Source: Streptomyces sp. MspMP-M5
GTDB taxonomy: Bacteria > Actinomycetota > Actinomycetes > Streptomycetales > Streptomycetaceae
NCBI RefSeq assembly: GCF_000373585.1
Contig: NZ_KB891884.1
Location: 21,789 to 85,788, forward strand
Direction of reading: 5' to 3'
DNA length: 64,000 nucleotides
Shown here: positions 1 through 9,990 of the stretch, piece by piece
How positions within the stretch are numbered: position 1 is the first letter of the stretch
How the letters are laid out: every line of letters starts with the position of its first letter
Made by a program: the position numbers and the translations under genes
Notes under the pieces: model-generated
The model's database searches: none
What the model was told of the DNA's origin: nothing
The model's input: only the letters and a program-made list of their open reading frames with translations

Positions 1-346
<346 letters not shown>

Positions 347-381
347 GACGGGCTCCTGTGGCGCGGGGTGGGGGTGTTCGG

Positions 382-1116
382 TCAGGAGGCGAAGAGGCGT
401 ACGGGCCAGGCGGCGTGCGCTTCCGCGGTGATGTCCAGCAGGGGTGCCGAGGCGGCGGGCAGCGCGTCGGTTCCCTCCAGGAGGACGCGTTGGGCGGCCT
501 CCTCGGCACGGGTGGCGATGTGGTCGAGGTCGGCGGCGAGGCGAGCCAGGACTGCGGTGGCGTCGAAGGGGTCGAGGCTGAGCAGGCGGACGGTGGCGGT
601 GGCCGGGCCGCTGACGTTCTCGTAGGCGACCGCGTAGGCGGCGTCCAGCGGTGTCAGGCCGGCGGACCGGGCCGCCAGGCCCAGGACGACGGGCTGGTGG
701 GCGCCGCGCGGGCGGGCCGCGGCCAGCTCGGTCAGCTCGGCCGAGGGCCAGGTGGCGAGGGCGGCCCGCATCATCTGCCGCCCCAGCCGCCGCGCCGTGT
801 GCCGCAGCGCCGGTACGGGCGTCCGCGCGTCGGCCGCCTCGTCCAGCGCCAGCGGGTCGCAGCCCGCCGCGGCCGCGGCGGCGAGCCCCGCGGCGACCAG
901 GCCGGCGGTGTGCAGCCGTCCGCGGCAGAACGCCTCCAGCGACTCGGCGTCCTTGATGCGCCCCGCCCGCACGGCGGGCTCGGCCCCGCCCGAGTGCGCA
1001 TGGCCTCCGGCGGGAAACCGGCCGTCGGCCAGCACCAGCAGCGCGCCCCGGCTCGTCGTGCCCGCCCTGCGGTGACCGCTCGGCGGACGCGCGTCATTCG
1101 GCAGCGCGGCACCCAT
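382..1116 (-). CDS. ureF: Urease accessory protein UreF
   Basis: This 244-aa protein follows ureC with overlapping stop and start (TGATG), which fixes the ATG start. Near the N-terminus it has [21 protein letters not shown], and later [12 protein letters not shown] and a [23 protein letters not shown] segment, both typical of UreF. UreF acts as GTPase regulator in the UreD-UreF-UreG nickel-insertion complex in the cytoplasm. The position between ureC and ureG is the standard actinobacterial order. The reading frame stays open upstream into ureC, but that extension is only out-of-frame ureC sequence. Confidence 0.93.
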   Translation of the reverse strand: MGAALPNDARPPSGHRRAGTTSRGALLVLADGRFPAGGHAHSGGAEPAVRAGRIKDAESLEAFCRGRLHTAGLVAAGLAAAAAAGCDPLALDEAADARTPVPALRHTARRLGRQMMRAALATWPSAELTELAAARPRGAHQPVVLGLAARSAGLTPLDAAYAVAYENVSGPATATVRLLSLDPFDATAVLARLAADLDHIATRAEEAAQRVLLEGTDALPAASAPLLDITAEAHAAWPVRLFAS

Positions 1117-2870
1117 CAGACGAGGAAGTAACGCTGGGTCAGCGGGAGTTCCTTGATTTCGTCCTCCGGGCACATCTGCTCCACGTCCTCGCCGTCGATG
1201 GTGACCTTGAACGAGTCGGGGTCGACCTCGATGTGGGGCGTCTCGGCGTTCTCCTTCATGTCCGCCTTGGTGAGCGACCGGGTGCTCTCGATCACGCGGA
1301 ACGGTTTGGCCACGCCGAGCCGCTCCGCCAGCCCGTCGTCCAGCGCCATCTGTGTCACGAAGTTGAAGGAGAGAGATGCCGGGGCCCGGCCGACCGCGCC
1401 ATAGACGGGGCGTGGCAGGACGGGCTGAGGCGTGGGGATGGAGGCGTTGGCATCGCCCAGCTGCGCGTACGCGATCTGCCCGCCCTTGATGACCAGGTGC
1501 GGCCTGACCCCGAAGAACTTCGGCTCCCACAGCACCAGATCGGCGAGCTTCCCCTTCTCCACCGACCCGATCCGGTTGCCGACGCCGTGGGTGATCGCGG
1601 GATTGATGGTGTATTTGGCGAGGTAGCGCCGGACCCGGTGGTTGTCGGCCCTGTCGTCACCGGGCAGGGCGCCGCGGCGTTCCTTCATCACGTGCGCGAG
1701 CTGCCAGGTACGCAGGATCGTCTCGCCCGCCCGGCCCATCGCCTGTGCGTCCGAGGACGTCATCGACATCGCGCCCAGGTCGTGCAGGATGTCCTCGGCG
1801 AGCATGGTGGTCGGCCGGATCCGCGAGTGCGCGAAGGCCAGGTCCTCCACGACGTTCGGATTGAGGTGGTGGGCGACCATCAGCATGTCGAGGTGCTCTT
1901 CTTGGGTGTTGAACGTGTACGGGACGCTCGGGTTGGTCGAGGACGGCAGCACATGGGCGTGGGAAGCCACCGTGATGATGTCCGGGGCATGCCCGCCACC
2001 GGCACCCTCGGCGTGGTACACGTGAATGCCCCGGCCGTCGATCGCGTCCAGAGTGCTGCCCACGTAGCCCGCCTCGTTCAACGAGTCGGCGTGCAGGGCC
2101 AGTTGGGCTCCGCTCTCGTCGCACACCCGTAGCGCGGCGTCGATGGCGGCGGGGGTGGCGCCCCAGTCCTCGTGGATCTTGAACCCGAAGGCTCCGGCAC
2201 GCAGTTGGTCACGCATCGACTCCTCGTTGACCGTACTGCCCTTGCCGGTCAGGCCGATGTTCACGGGGTAGGCGTCCAGCGCCTCGAACATCCGGGCCAG
2301 GTACCAGGCCCCGGGGGTGACGGTGGTGGCCTTGCTTCCCTCGGCCGGGCCGGTCCCGCCGCCGATGAGGGTGGTGACACCGGACCCCAGTGCCTCGGGG
2401 ACGACCTGCGGGTCGACGAAGTGCACGTGTGTGTCCACCGCGCCCGCCGTAAGGATCTTGCCGTTGCCCGCGATGATCTCGGTTTCGGGTCCGATGACGA
2501 GGTCGGGATGGACGCCGTCCATGATGTCGGGGTTGCCCGCCTTGCCCAGGGCGACGATCTTTCCTTCGCGCAGACCGACGTCGGCCTTGATGACGCCCCA
2601 GTGGTCGACGACCACCACGCCGGTGATGACGGCGTCGGGCGCCCCCTCCTTGCGGGTGCGCAACGACTGCCCCATCGACTCGCGGATGACCTTTCCGCCG
2701 CCGAAGACCACCTCCTCTCCGGCCAGGCCCGGCCCGCCGGAACGGTCCTCTTCGATCTCGATCCACAGGTTGGTGTCGGCGAGCCGGATGCGGTCGCCGG
2801 TCGTCGGGCCGAACAGGCCGGCGTACTCCTGGCGGGAGATCGCCCCGGTGTACTCGGAGCGCTCACTCAT
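1116..2870 (-). CDS. ureC: Urease alpha subunit UreC, with Ala in place of the flap Cys
   Basis: The catalytic nickel subunit of urease, 584 aa, starts at the ATG overlapping the ureB stop. Metal ligands are present: His148 and His150 in THVHF, Lys231 (the lysine carbamylated in the family) in GFKIHEDWG, His260 in LHADS, His286 and Asp374 in SSDAQAMGR. The catalytic His334 and Arg350 are also present. These match Klebsiella aerogenes numbering with a constant offset of +14. At position 333, where most ureases have the mobile-flap Cys (C319), the codon is GCC, giving MVAHHLNP. The neighbouring AFAHSRIR also differs from the usual AFAESRIR. The enzyme hydrolyses urea to ammonia and carbamate in the cytoplasm. 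Confidence 0.97.
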   Translation of the reverse strand: MSERSEYTGAISRQEYAGLFGPTTGDRIRLADTNLWIEIEEDRSGGPGLAGEEVVFGGGKVIRESMGQSLRTRKEGAPDAVITGVVVVDHWGVIKADVGLREGKIVALGKAGNPDIMDGVHPDLVIGPETEIIAGNGKILTAGAVDTHVHFVDPQVVPEALGSGVTTLIGGGTGPAEGSKATTVTPGAWYLARMFEALDAYPVNIGLTGKGSTVNEESMRDQLRAGAFGFKIHEDWGATPAAIDAALRVCDESGAQLALHADSLNEAGYVGSTLDAIDGRGIHVYHAEGAGGGHAPDIITVASHAHVLPSSTNPSVPYTFNTQEEHLDMLMVAHHLNPNVVEDLAFAHSRIRPTTMLAEDILHDLGAMSMTSSDAQAMGRAGETILRTWQLAHVMKERRGALPGDDRADNHRVRRYLAKYTINPAITHGVGNRIGSVEKGKLADLVLWEPKFFGVRPHLVIKGGQIAYAQLGDANASIPTPQPVLPRPVYGAVGRAPASLSFNFVTQMALDDGLAERLGVAKPFRVIESTRSLTKADMKENAETPHIEVDPDSFKVTIDGEDVEQMCPEDEIKELPLTQRYFLV

Positions 2871-3228
2871 CGTCCTGCCCCCGATTCCCGTTGCCGTCCA
2901 CCGGTCCCCTGGTTTCGCCGCGCAGCCCCGGCACCACTCTGTTGCCCGCGAGCGGCACGAGAGGGACGTCGTCGTCGCAGTTGGTCTCGAAGCGCACCGA
3001 GGTGCCCGCCTTGATGTGCAGCCGCAGTCCACGCGCCGCGGTATGCGGTACGGGCTCCCCGTCGAGGCGGAATTCCAGGTGGGGATTGACTTCCGCGAAG
3101 TGGTAGTGCGAGCCGACCTGAATGGGCCGGTCCCCGATGTTCTTCACGTTCAGCATCGTCACCGGCCTGCCCGCGTTGATGACGATGTCGGGGCCGTTGA
3201 ACTCGATCTCTCCAGGAATCACGGTCAC
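2863..3228 (-). CDS. ureB: Urease beta subunit UreB
   Basis: The 121-aa structural subunit begins [12 protein letters not shown], using a GTG that forms a GTGA overlap with the ureA stop. A start further upstream is possible but would overlap ureA more deeply. The family core is clear: [23 protein letters not shown], then the [15 protein letters not shown] segment. About 20 extra residues ([21 protein letters not shown]) extend past the usual end of roughly 100 residues, and this tail overlaps the ureC start by 8 bp. It assembles with UreA and UreC into the urease trimer. Confidence 0.95.
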   Translation of the reverse strand: MTVIPGEIEFNGPDIVINAGRPVTMLNVKNIGDRPIQVGSHYHFAEVNPHLEFRLDGEPVPHTAARGLRLHIKAGTSVRFETNCDDDVPLVPLAGNRVVPGLRGETRGPVDGNGNRGQDDE

Positions 3229-3599
3229 TCTCCCTCGGCCACCGGGCACGGATCGGAATCGGGATCGGGATCGGGGCCAGGCAAGTCCACGAGGTTGCGC
3301 TCCACCAGCTTGCGGATGGTGCAGAGCTTGCTGCCGTCGGGGAAAGTCGCCTCCACCTGCAAGTCGGTGACCATCTCGAAGACGCCCTCCATCAATTCCT
3401 CGGAGGTGAACAGCCTGGCTCCGGACTCGGCCAGCTCCAACACCGGCGTCCCGCGTCGCGCTCCCTCCATGATGTGCACGCTGATCAGCGCGATCACCTC
3501 GGGATAGTTGAGCTTCACGCCGTCCGCCCGGCGTTTCGCCGCCACGTCGGCCGCCACGTAAACGAGCATCTTTTCCTGCTCATGAGGGCTCAGATGCAC
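3225..3599 (-). CDS. ureA: Urease gamma subunit UreA
   Basis: First gene of the urease operon, 124 aa. The N-terminus [20 protein letters not shown] and the motifs [18 protein letters not shown] and [15 protein letters not shown] are diagnostic for the gamma subunit. The family is normally about 100 aa. Here an additional acidic, proline-rich C-terminal tail ([18 protein letters not shown]) follows the conserved core. The tail is coded by a short imperfect GGATCGG/GGGATC repeat that includes the overlap with ureB. No promoter was identified upstream. Confidence 0.95.
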   Translation of the reverse strand: MHLSPHEQEKMLVYVAADVAAKRRADGVKLNYPEVIALISVHIMEGARRGTPVLELAESGARLFTSEELMEGVFEMVTDLQVEATFPDGSKLCTIRKLVERNLVDLPGPDPDPDSDPCPVAEGE

Positions 3600-4031
3600 C
3601 CGACATCACCTTGTCATTCGTCCCGCGTCCGCCATGGCGTCACAACGGGGATCCGGATGGATGGGTTTTCGGATCGATGCCGACGATCGGCATCCCCACG
3701 GGCGGGTTCGATGGGCCTAACTCATTTGTCTCGCAGCACAGTTCGCAGCTACGGCCGGCTGTATCGCCGCCTGAACCCCTCCGCCAGGTCGATGACGGCC
3801 CGTACCGGGCGAACCCCGGCGGGCCCCCAAATCCTGGAACCCACCACCCATCCGGACAAGGATTACGCTTCGCACACATGTACCGAACTGGCTGAATCTT
3901 CCATGCCCATGACCGTTCCCACCCTTGATGCCCGACCTCTGAGAGCTCCGCGCCACACGGAATCGACCGAAACCGTCACCCCGCCCGACGGCGCCCCGGG
4001 GCCCTCGGTGGCTCTGCTCGGGATGGTGGGC
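3600..4031. other. Intergenic region upstream of the urease operon
   Basis: About 430 bp with weaker GC skew than the flanking genes. It should hold the minus-strand urease promoter and the 3' end region of the next minus-strand gene. I found no convincing gene, hairpin or recognised operator. Short open frames here lack codon bias. Confidence 0.5.
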
Positions 4032-4808
4032 TCAGCGCGGGCCTGTGGTCAGCAGAGTGCGTAGGTCCGTGATCTCGTAGCCGCGGGCATGGACAGCGTC
4101 GATGATCTGCGGCAGGGCCTCGGCGTCGAGGACCGGGCCCTGCCCGTCGAGGGAGCCGACGTGCATCTGGATGATCTCGCCCGGCTTGAGGGCGTCGAGG
4201 GCACGCTTGACCGCCTTCTGCGTGGTCATGCCGCCGGCCGTTCCCCGATATCCGTTGGTGTCGGTGGTCCACTCGATGTCGGCGAACCCGAGCGCGTTGA
4301 CCTCGGCGATCTGCCGGGCGGTGGTGTCCCCGTAGGGGAAGCGGAAGAACGGCAGCGGCGCCCTGCCGGTTGCCTTGCGGATCGCCTCGTCGGCGAGGGT
4401 GATCTCCTGCCTTCTCTCCCGACGGGTGAGCCGGCCGAAGGGCGGATGGCTGTGTGAGTGGTTGCCGATCCCGTGCCCGGCGTCCGCGATCGCCTGTGCG
4501 GCAGCGGGGTGGCGCTCGGCGAAGTGGCCGGTGAGGAAGAAGGTGGCCGGGGCCCTGTGCTGCCGCAGCACTTTCAGGACGGTGCCGAGCCCGTCCTCGT
4601 CCCACGCCGCATTGAAGGTCAGCGCGACCAACGCTCGGGACGTGGGCATTCTGCGAAGGGCGCTTCCGTACAGCCTCTTCGCGGCTGCTGCGTCGACGCC
4701 CTGCCCGGTGGCGGGCGCGCTGCCCAGCGCCGGGAACACGACCGCGACGACCACGGCGGTCAGCAGCCTCCGGACAGCCGCCCGCGCGGGGAGAGAAGCA
4801 GGGCTCAT
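4032..4808 (-). CDS. Secreted polysaccharide deacetylase family protein (NodB-like)
   Basis: The 258-aa protein has an N-terminal signal segment (RRLLTAVVVAVVFPALGSAPATGQG) and a NodB homology domain. Motif 2 is GNHSHSHPP, giving the H-x3-H metal ligands. Motif 3 is FFRFPYGDTTAR, and a late IQMHVGSLDG matches the motif with the catalytic His. Motif 1, usually TFDDG or TFDAAW, reads ALTFNAAWDEDG, so the first Asp is Asn. Members remove N- or O-acetyl groups from cell-wall or extracellular polysaccharide. Substrate cannot be told. The start chosen is the Met directly before the signal segment; 15 further residues upstream are possible. Confidence 0.85.
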   Translation of the reverse strand: MSPASLPARAAVRRLLTAVVVAVVFPALGSAPATGQGVDAAAAKRLYGSALRRMPTSRALVALTFNAAWDEDGLGTVLKVLRQHRAPATFFLTGHFAERHPAAAQAIADAGHGIGNHSHSHPPFGRLTRRERRQEITLADEAIRKATGRAPLPFFRFPYGDTTARQIAEVNALGFADIEWTTDTNGYRGTAGGMTTQKAVKRALDALKPGEIIQMHVGSLDGQGPVLDAEALPQIIDAVHARGYEITDLRTLLTTGPR

Positions 4809-4872
4809 GCATCGAGAACCTAGCGGCGCCCCGCATGCCGGCCCCGCCGCCACGCGGAGCGTGCGGGGCGGG

Positions 4873-6117
4873 TTACTTGTGGCAGAACTCCGTCGTGGTG
4901 AGGGTCTGTACCGCCTTCTGGTACGCCGCGGCCAGGGACTGGGCGGCGTCCTCCGCGTAGGTGAACGACGCCTCCAGGGTGCGGCTGCCGTCGGGGGTGC
5001 TGTACATCAGCGTCGCGTAGCCCTGGACGTGGCCGTCGTGGGTGAAGAGGGTGCCGCCGCAGTGCGGGCCCGCGTTCTGGACGAACAGGCCGAGGCCGTA
5101 GCCGCTCTTCGGGTCGGGGGTCGGGTGGGGCCTGCGCATCTCGGCCAGCAGCGGGGCCGGGAGGAGCTTTCCGCGCATCAGCGCGGAGACGAACGTCCGG
5201 AGGTCCTCGGTGGTCGAGATGATCTCGCCGCCGCTGGAGACCCAGGAGGGGTTCTGGCGGGTGATGTCGACCGTCTTCGGGTGGCCGGCCTCCTCGTAGC
5301 GGTAGTAGCCGTGGGCGTGCGGTCCGGGGATCTCCGGCGAGGTGCCCGGGACCACGGTGTCGCGCATCCCGAGCGGCCGCAGGATGCGCCGCCCGACCTC
5401 GTCGGCGTACGAGTGGCCGGTGACCTTCTCGATCAGCAGCCTGGCCACCACGTAGTTGGTGTTCGCATAGCTCCAGGCCGTCCCCGGCGCGGCCTTGAGC
5501 GGCTTGGACACCGCGAACCGGACCAGCTCCTCCGGCCGGTAGGTGTGGAAGCGCTTCGCCACCCACTCCTTGCCCGACCAGGGGATGCCCTTGACGGTCT
5601 TCCCGTCGGCGTACTTGTCGCCGGTGTACTCGATCAGGCCGCTGGTGTGCTGCAGCAGCATCCGGACGGTGATCCGCCGGTCCAGCCCGAGTGCGGGGAG
5701 GTAGCCGGCGGCCGGCTTGTCCAGTCCGATCCGGCCCTCGGCGACCAGTTGCAGCACCACGGTCGCGGTGAAGGTCTTGGTGGTGCTGCCGATCCGGAAC
5801 CGCCCGTTCGTCGGCGGCTTCGCGGTGCCGCCCAGCTCGGCGACCCCGGCGCTGCCGGCCCAGTCGCCCCGCTGGTCGTGCACGCGCAGCTGCACCCCGG
5901 AGAAACCGGAGGCGGCTATCTCCTGGAGGGCCTTTTGCAGCTCCGGGCGGTCCTGCCGGGCGGCGGGCGCCGGCCGGGTCCCGTCGGCCGCGGAGGCCAC
6001 CCCGTACGCGGCCGCCCCGGCCAGCAGCGTGCCGGCCAGCGCCGCGACCGCCGCTCGTCGGCCGCGCCGCGGCGTGCGGGCCCGGTGGTTTCGGGTGGCC
6101 CTGGAGGGCGATTGCAT
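4873..6117 (-). CDS. Serine hydrolase, DD-carboxypeptidase / class C beta-lactamase-like
   Basis: This 414-aa exported protein has a twin-Arg-rich N-terminus and a hydrophobic stretch at about residues 22-44. The penicillin-recognising fold motifs are present: S111-T-T-K114 in RIGSTTKTF, Y217-A-N219 in SYANTNY, and HDGHVQGY near residue 365 in place of the KTG box. This pattern is that of the Streptomyces R61 DD-peptidase group, which acts on peptidoglycan stem peptides outside the membrane. It may equally be an esterase of the same fold. It stands alone between a deacetylase and a regulator gene. Confidence 0.88.
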   Translation of the reverse strand: MQSPSRATRNHRARTPRRGRRAAVAALAGTLLAGAAAYGVASAADGTRPAPAARQDRPELQKALQEIAASGFSGVQLRVHDQRGDWAGSAGVAELGGTAKPPTNGRFRIGSTTKTFTATVVLQLVAEGRIGLDKPAAGYLPALGLDRRITVRMLLQHTSGLIEYTGDKYADGKTVKGIPWSGKEWVAKRFHTYRPEELVRFAVSKPLKAAPGTAWSYANTNYVVARLLIEKVTGHSYADEVGRRILRPLGMRDTVVPGTSPEIPGPHAHGYYRYEEAGHPKTVDITRQNPSWVSSGGEIISTTEDLRTFVSALMRGKLLPAPLLAEMRRPHPTPDPKSGYGLGLFVQNAGPHCGGTLFTHDGHVQGYATLMYSTPDGSRTLEASFTYAEDAAQSLAAAYQKAVQTLTTTEFCHK

Positions 6118-6273
6118 GATTCCTCGGCTTTCCGCGGCCCCGCGGCCGCGCTCGCTGGAGTGATGACGCCCGCCACGCTCGCCCGGCGCCCTGACACCGC
6201 GCGGTCACCGGGCGGTCATGGGGCTGACACCACTTCTGACACGGCGCTCAAGGGGTTGTCGGGGTCGGCCCGT

Positions 6274-9200
6274 TCAGGGGGTGAGCGTGGCCTCGGCGAG
6301 CCGGGGCCAGTCGGTCCGTGTGGTCTGCCGGGACAGTTCGGTGAAGCGTGCGTCGCCGAGGCGGTGCCGCGCGGTGTGCTCGATCCGGGCGGCGTCCGGG
6401 TGGGAGCGGTCCCACAGTCCGCGGACCCGCGCGCTCGCCGCGAGCAGCCGGGCGGCCTGCTCGTGCTCGTCGCGGCGCAGGGCCAGGTCCGCGACGCCGA
6501 CGAGCACCTGCGCGATCAGCGGCGCGTGGCCGGCCTCGGCCGCCGCCGCGCAGGCCGCCGCGCGGTGCGCCCGGGACGCGTCGAGGTCGCCGGTGAGGTA
6601 GCCGAGCAGGTCGTGGGTGGCCGCGCGGGCGCTGGCCCGTTCCGCCTCGGCTCCCAACGCGGCGGTGGCGAGGTCGAGTTGGCGGCACGCCTCCTCGGTG
6701 TCGCCGTCCCACCGGGCGAGTTCCGCCTTCACGAGGGCCAGCTGGGCCAGCGCGTTCGGCCAGGTGACCCGCTCCGCGCACCGCTCCGCCTCGGCGACGG
6801 CGGCCGCGGCGGCGTCCTCGTCGCCCCGCAGCCGGTGCAGGCGCGCCTGCCGCGACCACATGCCGATGAGGTCCTCGGTGGCGCCGATCTCGGTGACGGC
6901 CGCGATCGCCCGCTCGTAGTGCGCGCACGCGGCGGCCAACTCGCCCCGCACGGCGCTCCGGTCCGCCAGTTCGGTCAGCGCGAACGAGATCCCGAACCGT
7001 TCGCCGAGCGCCCGGAACTCGGCGAGCGCCGCCTCCAGGTACGCGTCCGCCTCCCGCCCCTCCCGGCCGAGCACGATCCGCATCTTGCCCAGGTGCAGCC
7101 GGGCGAGTGCGCGGGCCCAGGGGTCCTCGTCGTCCAGCAGCGGCTCGAAGGCGGACAGGAACGCGTCCGGCGCCCGGAGCATGCGCTCCAACGGGGCGAC
7201 GAACCCCAGCAGCGGGTGGCGGTGCCGGCTGCGCAGGCTGAGTTCGTACGCCCGGTGGATCCACTCCGCGGCGCTGTGCTCGTCACCCCACCCGGAGTTC
7301 AGGAACAGCACGACCAGGGCGTACACCGTGGCCCGGACGTCGTCGGACGTGTCGCCGGGCGTCCTGGTGGCGGCGGTGACCAGTTCCAGGCCCTCGGTCT
7401 TGCGGCCGCTGAGCCACCAGTACCAGCCCGCGCCCGCCGCCAGCCGCATCGCCGCCGGTGCCTCGCCGGCCGCGAGGGCGCCGCGCATCGCCGCGCCGAT
7501 GTTGTCGTGCTCGGCCTCCAGCGTGGCCAGCCAGTGCAGTTGACCGGCGCGGCGCAGGTGCGGCTCCGCGGTCTCGGCGAGTTCGGTGAAGTACGCGAGA
7601 TGCGCGTGGCGCGCCGGCTCCGCTTCCCCCGCTTCAGCGAGCCGGTGCCCGGCGTACTCCCGGATCGTGCCGATCATGCGGTAGCGCGGGACGGTGCCGC
7701 CCTCGGCGCGCAGCAGCGACTTCTCGGTCAGTGCGGTGAGCAGTTCGAGCGTCTGCTCCGACTCGACCGCGCCGCCGGCGCAGACGCGTTCGGCCGCCTC
7801 CAGGCTCGCCCCGCCGGCGAACACCGAGAGCCTGCGCAGCACCGCCCGCTCGGCGTCGGAGAGCAGCTCCCAGCTCCAGTCGACCGCCGCGCGCAGCGTC
7901 CGGTGCCGGGGCAGCGCGGTCCGACTGCCGCCGGTCAGCAGGCGGAACCGGTCGTCGAGCCGGCCCGCGAGCTGGTCGACGGACAGGGTGCGCAACCGGG
8001 CCGCGGCCAGTTCGATCGCCAGTGGCATCCCGTCCAGCGCCCGGCAGACGCGCACCATCGTCGCCAGCGTGCGGGCGTCGGCCGGCAGATCCCGGCGGAC
8101 CGCCCCGGCCCGGTCCCGCAGCAGCCGGACGGCGGGGGCGGCCGCGCTCTCGTCCGGGCCGGCGTCGCCCGCCGGCAGGGCCAGCGGCTCGACCGGCCAC
8201 AGCGCCTCACCGGTGATCCCGAGCGGTTCCCGGCTCGTCGCCAGGATCCGCAGCCGCCGGCACTCCCCGAGCACCCGGTGGGCGAAGGCCGCCGCGGACT
8301 CGATCACATGCTCGCAGTTGTCCAGGATCAGCAGCGCCTCCCGCTCGCGGACCGCGGCGACGAGCCGGGCCGTCGGCTCCGCGTTCGGGGCCCCGCCGAG
8401 CAGGGCGTCCCGGAGGCCGAGCCCGGCGAGCGCCGACTGCGCGACATCGCCCACATCGCCGTCCGCGCCGAGGGCGGCGAGCTCCACCAGCCAGGCACCG
8501 TCCGGCAGTTCGCCGAGCAGCGTGCGCGCGGTCTCGGTGGCCAGCCTGGTCTTCCCCGAGCCGCCCGGCCCGGTCACGGTGGTGAGCCGGTGCTCGGCCA
8601 GCAGCTCGCGGACCGCGGTGACCTCGGTGTCCCGGCCGACGAAGGTGGTCAGCTCGGCGCGCAGATTGGTGCGGCGGCCCGCCTCCCCCCGCCCCGGTTC
8701 GCCGCGCCCCAACTCGCCGCGCAACAGCGCGACGTGCAACGCGGCCAGCTCCGGCGAGGGGTCGGCGCCCAGCGCGTCGGCCAGGGCCTCCCGCGCGCGC
8801 TGATACACCAGCAGCGCCTCGCTGTCCCGGCCGGCCGCGGCCAGGGCGCGCATCAGCGCGGCGACGAGCCGTTCCCGCACCGGGTGCGCGGCCACCAGGT
8901 CGGTCAGCTCCGCGACCCGCTCCGCACCGCGCCCGAGGGCGATCTCCGCGTCGGCCCGCTCCTCCGTGGCGGTCAGGCGCAGCGCCTCCAGCCGGCCGGC
9001 CGCGGCGTCGAACGCGGCGCTGTCCTGCGGGCCGGCATCCTGCATGGCCGCGCCGCGCCACAGGTCGAGGGCCTCGCCCAGCAGCCGCGCCCGCCGGGAG
9101 GTGTCCTCGGTACGGGCCCGGCCCGCGGCGACGAGGCGTTCGAACCGCACGGCGTCGACGGCGTCGGCCGCCAGCGTCAGCCGGTAGCCGTCCGGCCGCC

Positions 9201-9441
9201 CCTCGACCACCCCGGCCGGCAGCGCCTTCCGCAGCCGGGAGACCAGGCGCTGGAGGGCGTTGGCCGCCTCGGCGGGCGGGTGCTCCCCCCAGATCCAGTC
9301 GACGAGCGCCGCCTTCGGGACCACCTGCCCCGGCCGGAGCGCGAGCGCGCTCAGCAGCCCGCGCAACCGCGCGCCGGGCACCTCGGCCAGGCCGCCGTCG
9401 TCCGTGCGCACCTCTAGTGGACCCAGCATCCCGATCTGCAC
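6274..9441 (-). CDS. AfsR/SARP-type regulator: winged helix, BTAD, NB-ARC, TPR-like
   Basis: This 1055-aa protein starts at GTG (VQIGMLGPLEVRTDDGG). An OmpR-like winged helix (about 1-90) is followed by the bacterial transcriptional activator domain (about 95-240). An NTPase domain carries Walker A TGPGGSGKTRLATE near residue 289 and ALLILDNCEHV as Walker B. The remainder is a long alpha-helical, TPR-like region rich in Ala and Arg. Relatives activate secondary-metabolite or stress genes, with the NTPase acting as a switch. No biosynthetic genes flank it here, so its targets are unknown. An in-frame 80-residue Pro/Arg extension upstream is judged non-coding. Confidence 0.9.
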   Translation of the reverse strand: MQIGMLGPLEVRTDDGGLAEVPGARLRGLLSALALRPGQVVPKAALVDWIWGEHPPAEAANALQRLVSRLRKALPAGVVEGRPDGYRLTLAADAVDAVRFERLVAAGRARTEDTSRRARLLGEALDLWRGAAMQDAGPQDSAAFDAAAGRLEALRLTATEERADAEIALGRGAERVAELTDLVAAHPVRERLVAALMRALAAAGRDSEALLVYQRAREALADALGADPSPELAALHVALLRGELGRGEPGRGEAGRRTNLRAELTTFVGRDTEVTAVRELLAEHRLTTVTGPGGSGKTRLATETARTLLGELPDGAWLVELAALGADGDVGDVAQSALAGLGLRDALLGGAPNAEPTARLVAAVREREALLILDNCEHVIESAAAFAHRVLGECRRLRILATSREPLGITGEALWPVEPLALPAGDAGPDESAAAPAVRLLRDRAGAVRRDLPADARTLATMVRVCRALDGMPLAIELAAARLRTLSVDQLAGRLDDRFRLLTGGSRTALPRHRTLRAAVDWSWELLSDAERAVLRRLSVFAGGASLEAAERVCAGGAVESEQTLELLTALTEKSLLRAEGGTVPRYRMIGTIREYAGHRLAEAGEAEPARHAHLAYFTELAETAEPHLRRAGQLHWLATLEAEHDNIGAAMRGALAAGEAPAAMRLAAGAGWYWWLSGRKTEGLELVTAATRTPGDTSDDVRATVYALVVLFLNSGWGDEHSAAEWIHRAYELSLRSRHRHPLLGFVAPLERMLRAPDAFLSAFEPLLDDEDPWARALARLHLGKMRIVLGREGREADAYLEAALAEFRALGERFGISFALTELADRSAVRGELAAACAHYERAIAAVTEIGATEDLIGMWSRQARLHRLRGDEDAAAAAVAEAERCAERVTWPNALAQLALVKAELARWDGDTEEACRQLDLATAALGAEAERASARAATHDLLGYLTGDLDASRAHRAAACAAAAEAGHAPLIAQVLVGVADLALRRDEHEQAARLLAASARVRGLWDRSHPDAARIEHTARHRLGDARFTELSRQTTRTDWPRLAEATLTP

Positions 9442-9533
9442 GCGCTGATTTTGGCATGGGGGTCGGGCGGGTTCTTGGGTGTGGGTGGGGAGTTGAGGGC
9501 CCCGGGGCCGTGGCCGGCACGGCCCCGGGGTGG

Positions 9534-9965
9534 TCACAGGGCGAGCAGGGCCCGGGTGGTGAGGGTGGGGTCGCGGAGGGGTTTGAGGGCGAGGTGGACC
9601 AGGGCCAGGGGGTTGTCGTCGCCGGCGATGCGGTTGGCGCTGAGGCGGGCGCAGGTCAGGCACTGGTGGATGAGCAGCCATTCGCCGTCCGGCCGAACGG
9701 ACATGCCGACGGCCTCCATGCGGCCGCGGCAGTCCGCGGCGCGGTCGCCGGGGGTCCGGTCGTCCAGGTGGCGGCTGGTCAGGCAGTTCGGGCAGTGGTT
9801 GCGGTGGGCGGTGCCCGGGGCGGTCACCGGCACGTCGAGCCGGCAGCCCGCGCAGCGGAAGGCGTCGGCACGGTGGCCGTCCAGGTCCCGTTCACGGAGG
9901 ACGGATTTGTGCCGCTGGGGGCGGCGCGGGCGGGCGCGGTCGGGTGTGTTGGTGCGTCGTGGCAT
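9534..9965 (-). CDS. RNHCP domain protein (downstream paralogue)
   Basis: This 143-aa protein contains FRCAGCRLDVP followed by HRNHCPNCL, the sequence that names the RNHCP family, then a CRGRMEAV segment and HQCLTCARLSANRI. The Cys pairs look like zinc-ribbon ligands (CxxC and HCPxC, then CxxC). Function is unknown in the family. The gene is 25 bp downstream of a second RNHCP gene in the same direction, and the N-terminus is Arg/Pro-rich (MPRRTNTPDRARPRRPQRHK). Confidence 0.85.
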   Translation of the reverse strand: MPRRTNTPDRARPRRPQRHKSVLRERDLDGHRADAFRCAGCRLDVPVTAPGTAHRNHCPNCLTSRHLDDRTPGDRAADCRGRMEAVGMSVRPDGEWLLIHQCLTCARLSANRIAGDDNPLALVHLALKPLRDPTLTTRALLAL

Positions 9966-9990
9966 GGTGCGTTCCCTCCTTCCGGGCGGG

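Noticed and set aside
2871..3032. Upstream extension of ureC
   Set aside because: The extra 54 residues are out-of-frame ureB sequence; UreC starts at MSERSEY with normal family length.
4375..9417. 1680-aa open frame on the plus strand
   Set aside because: It lies antisense to the serine hydrolase and BTAD regulator genes, which have clear domains. Long antisense frames are usual in such high-GC DNA, and the translation is low-complexity Arg/Gly/Ala without motifs.
6274..9441. Pathway-specific regulator of a biosynthetic cluster
   Set aside because: No polyketide, peptide or terpene biosynthesis genes are adjacent, so I make no cluster call.
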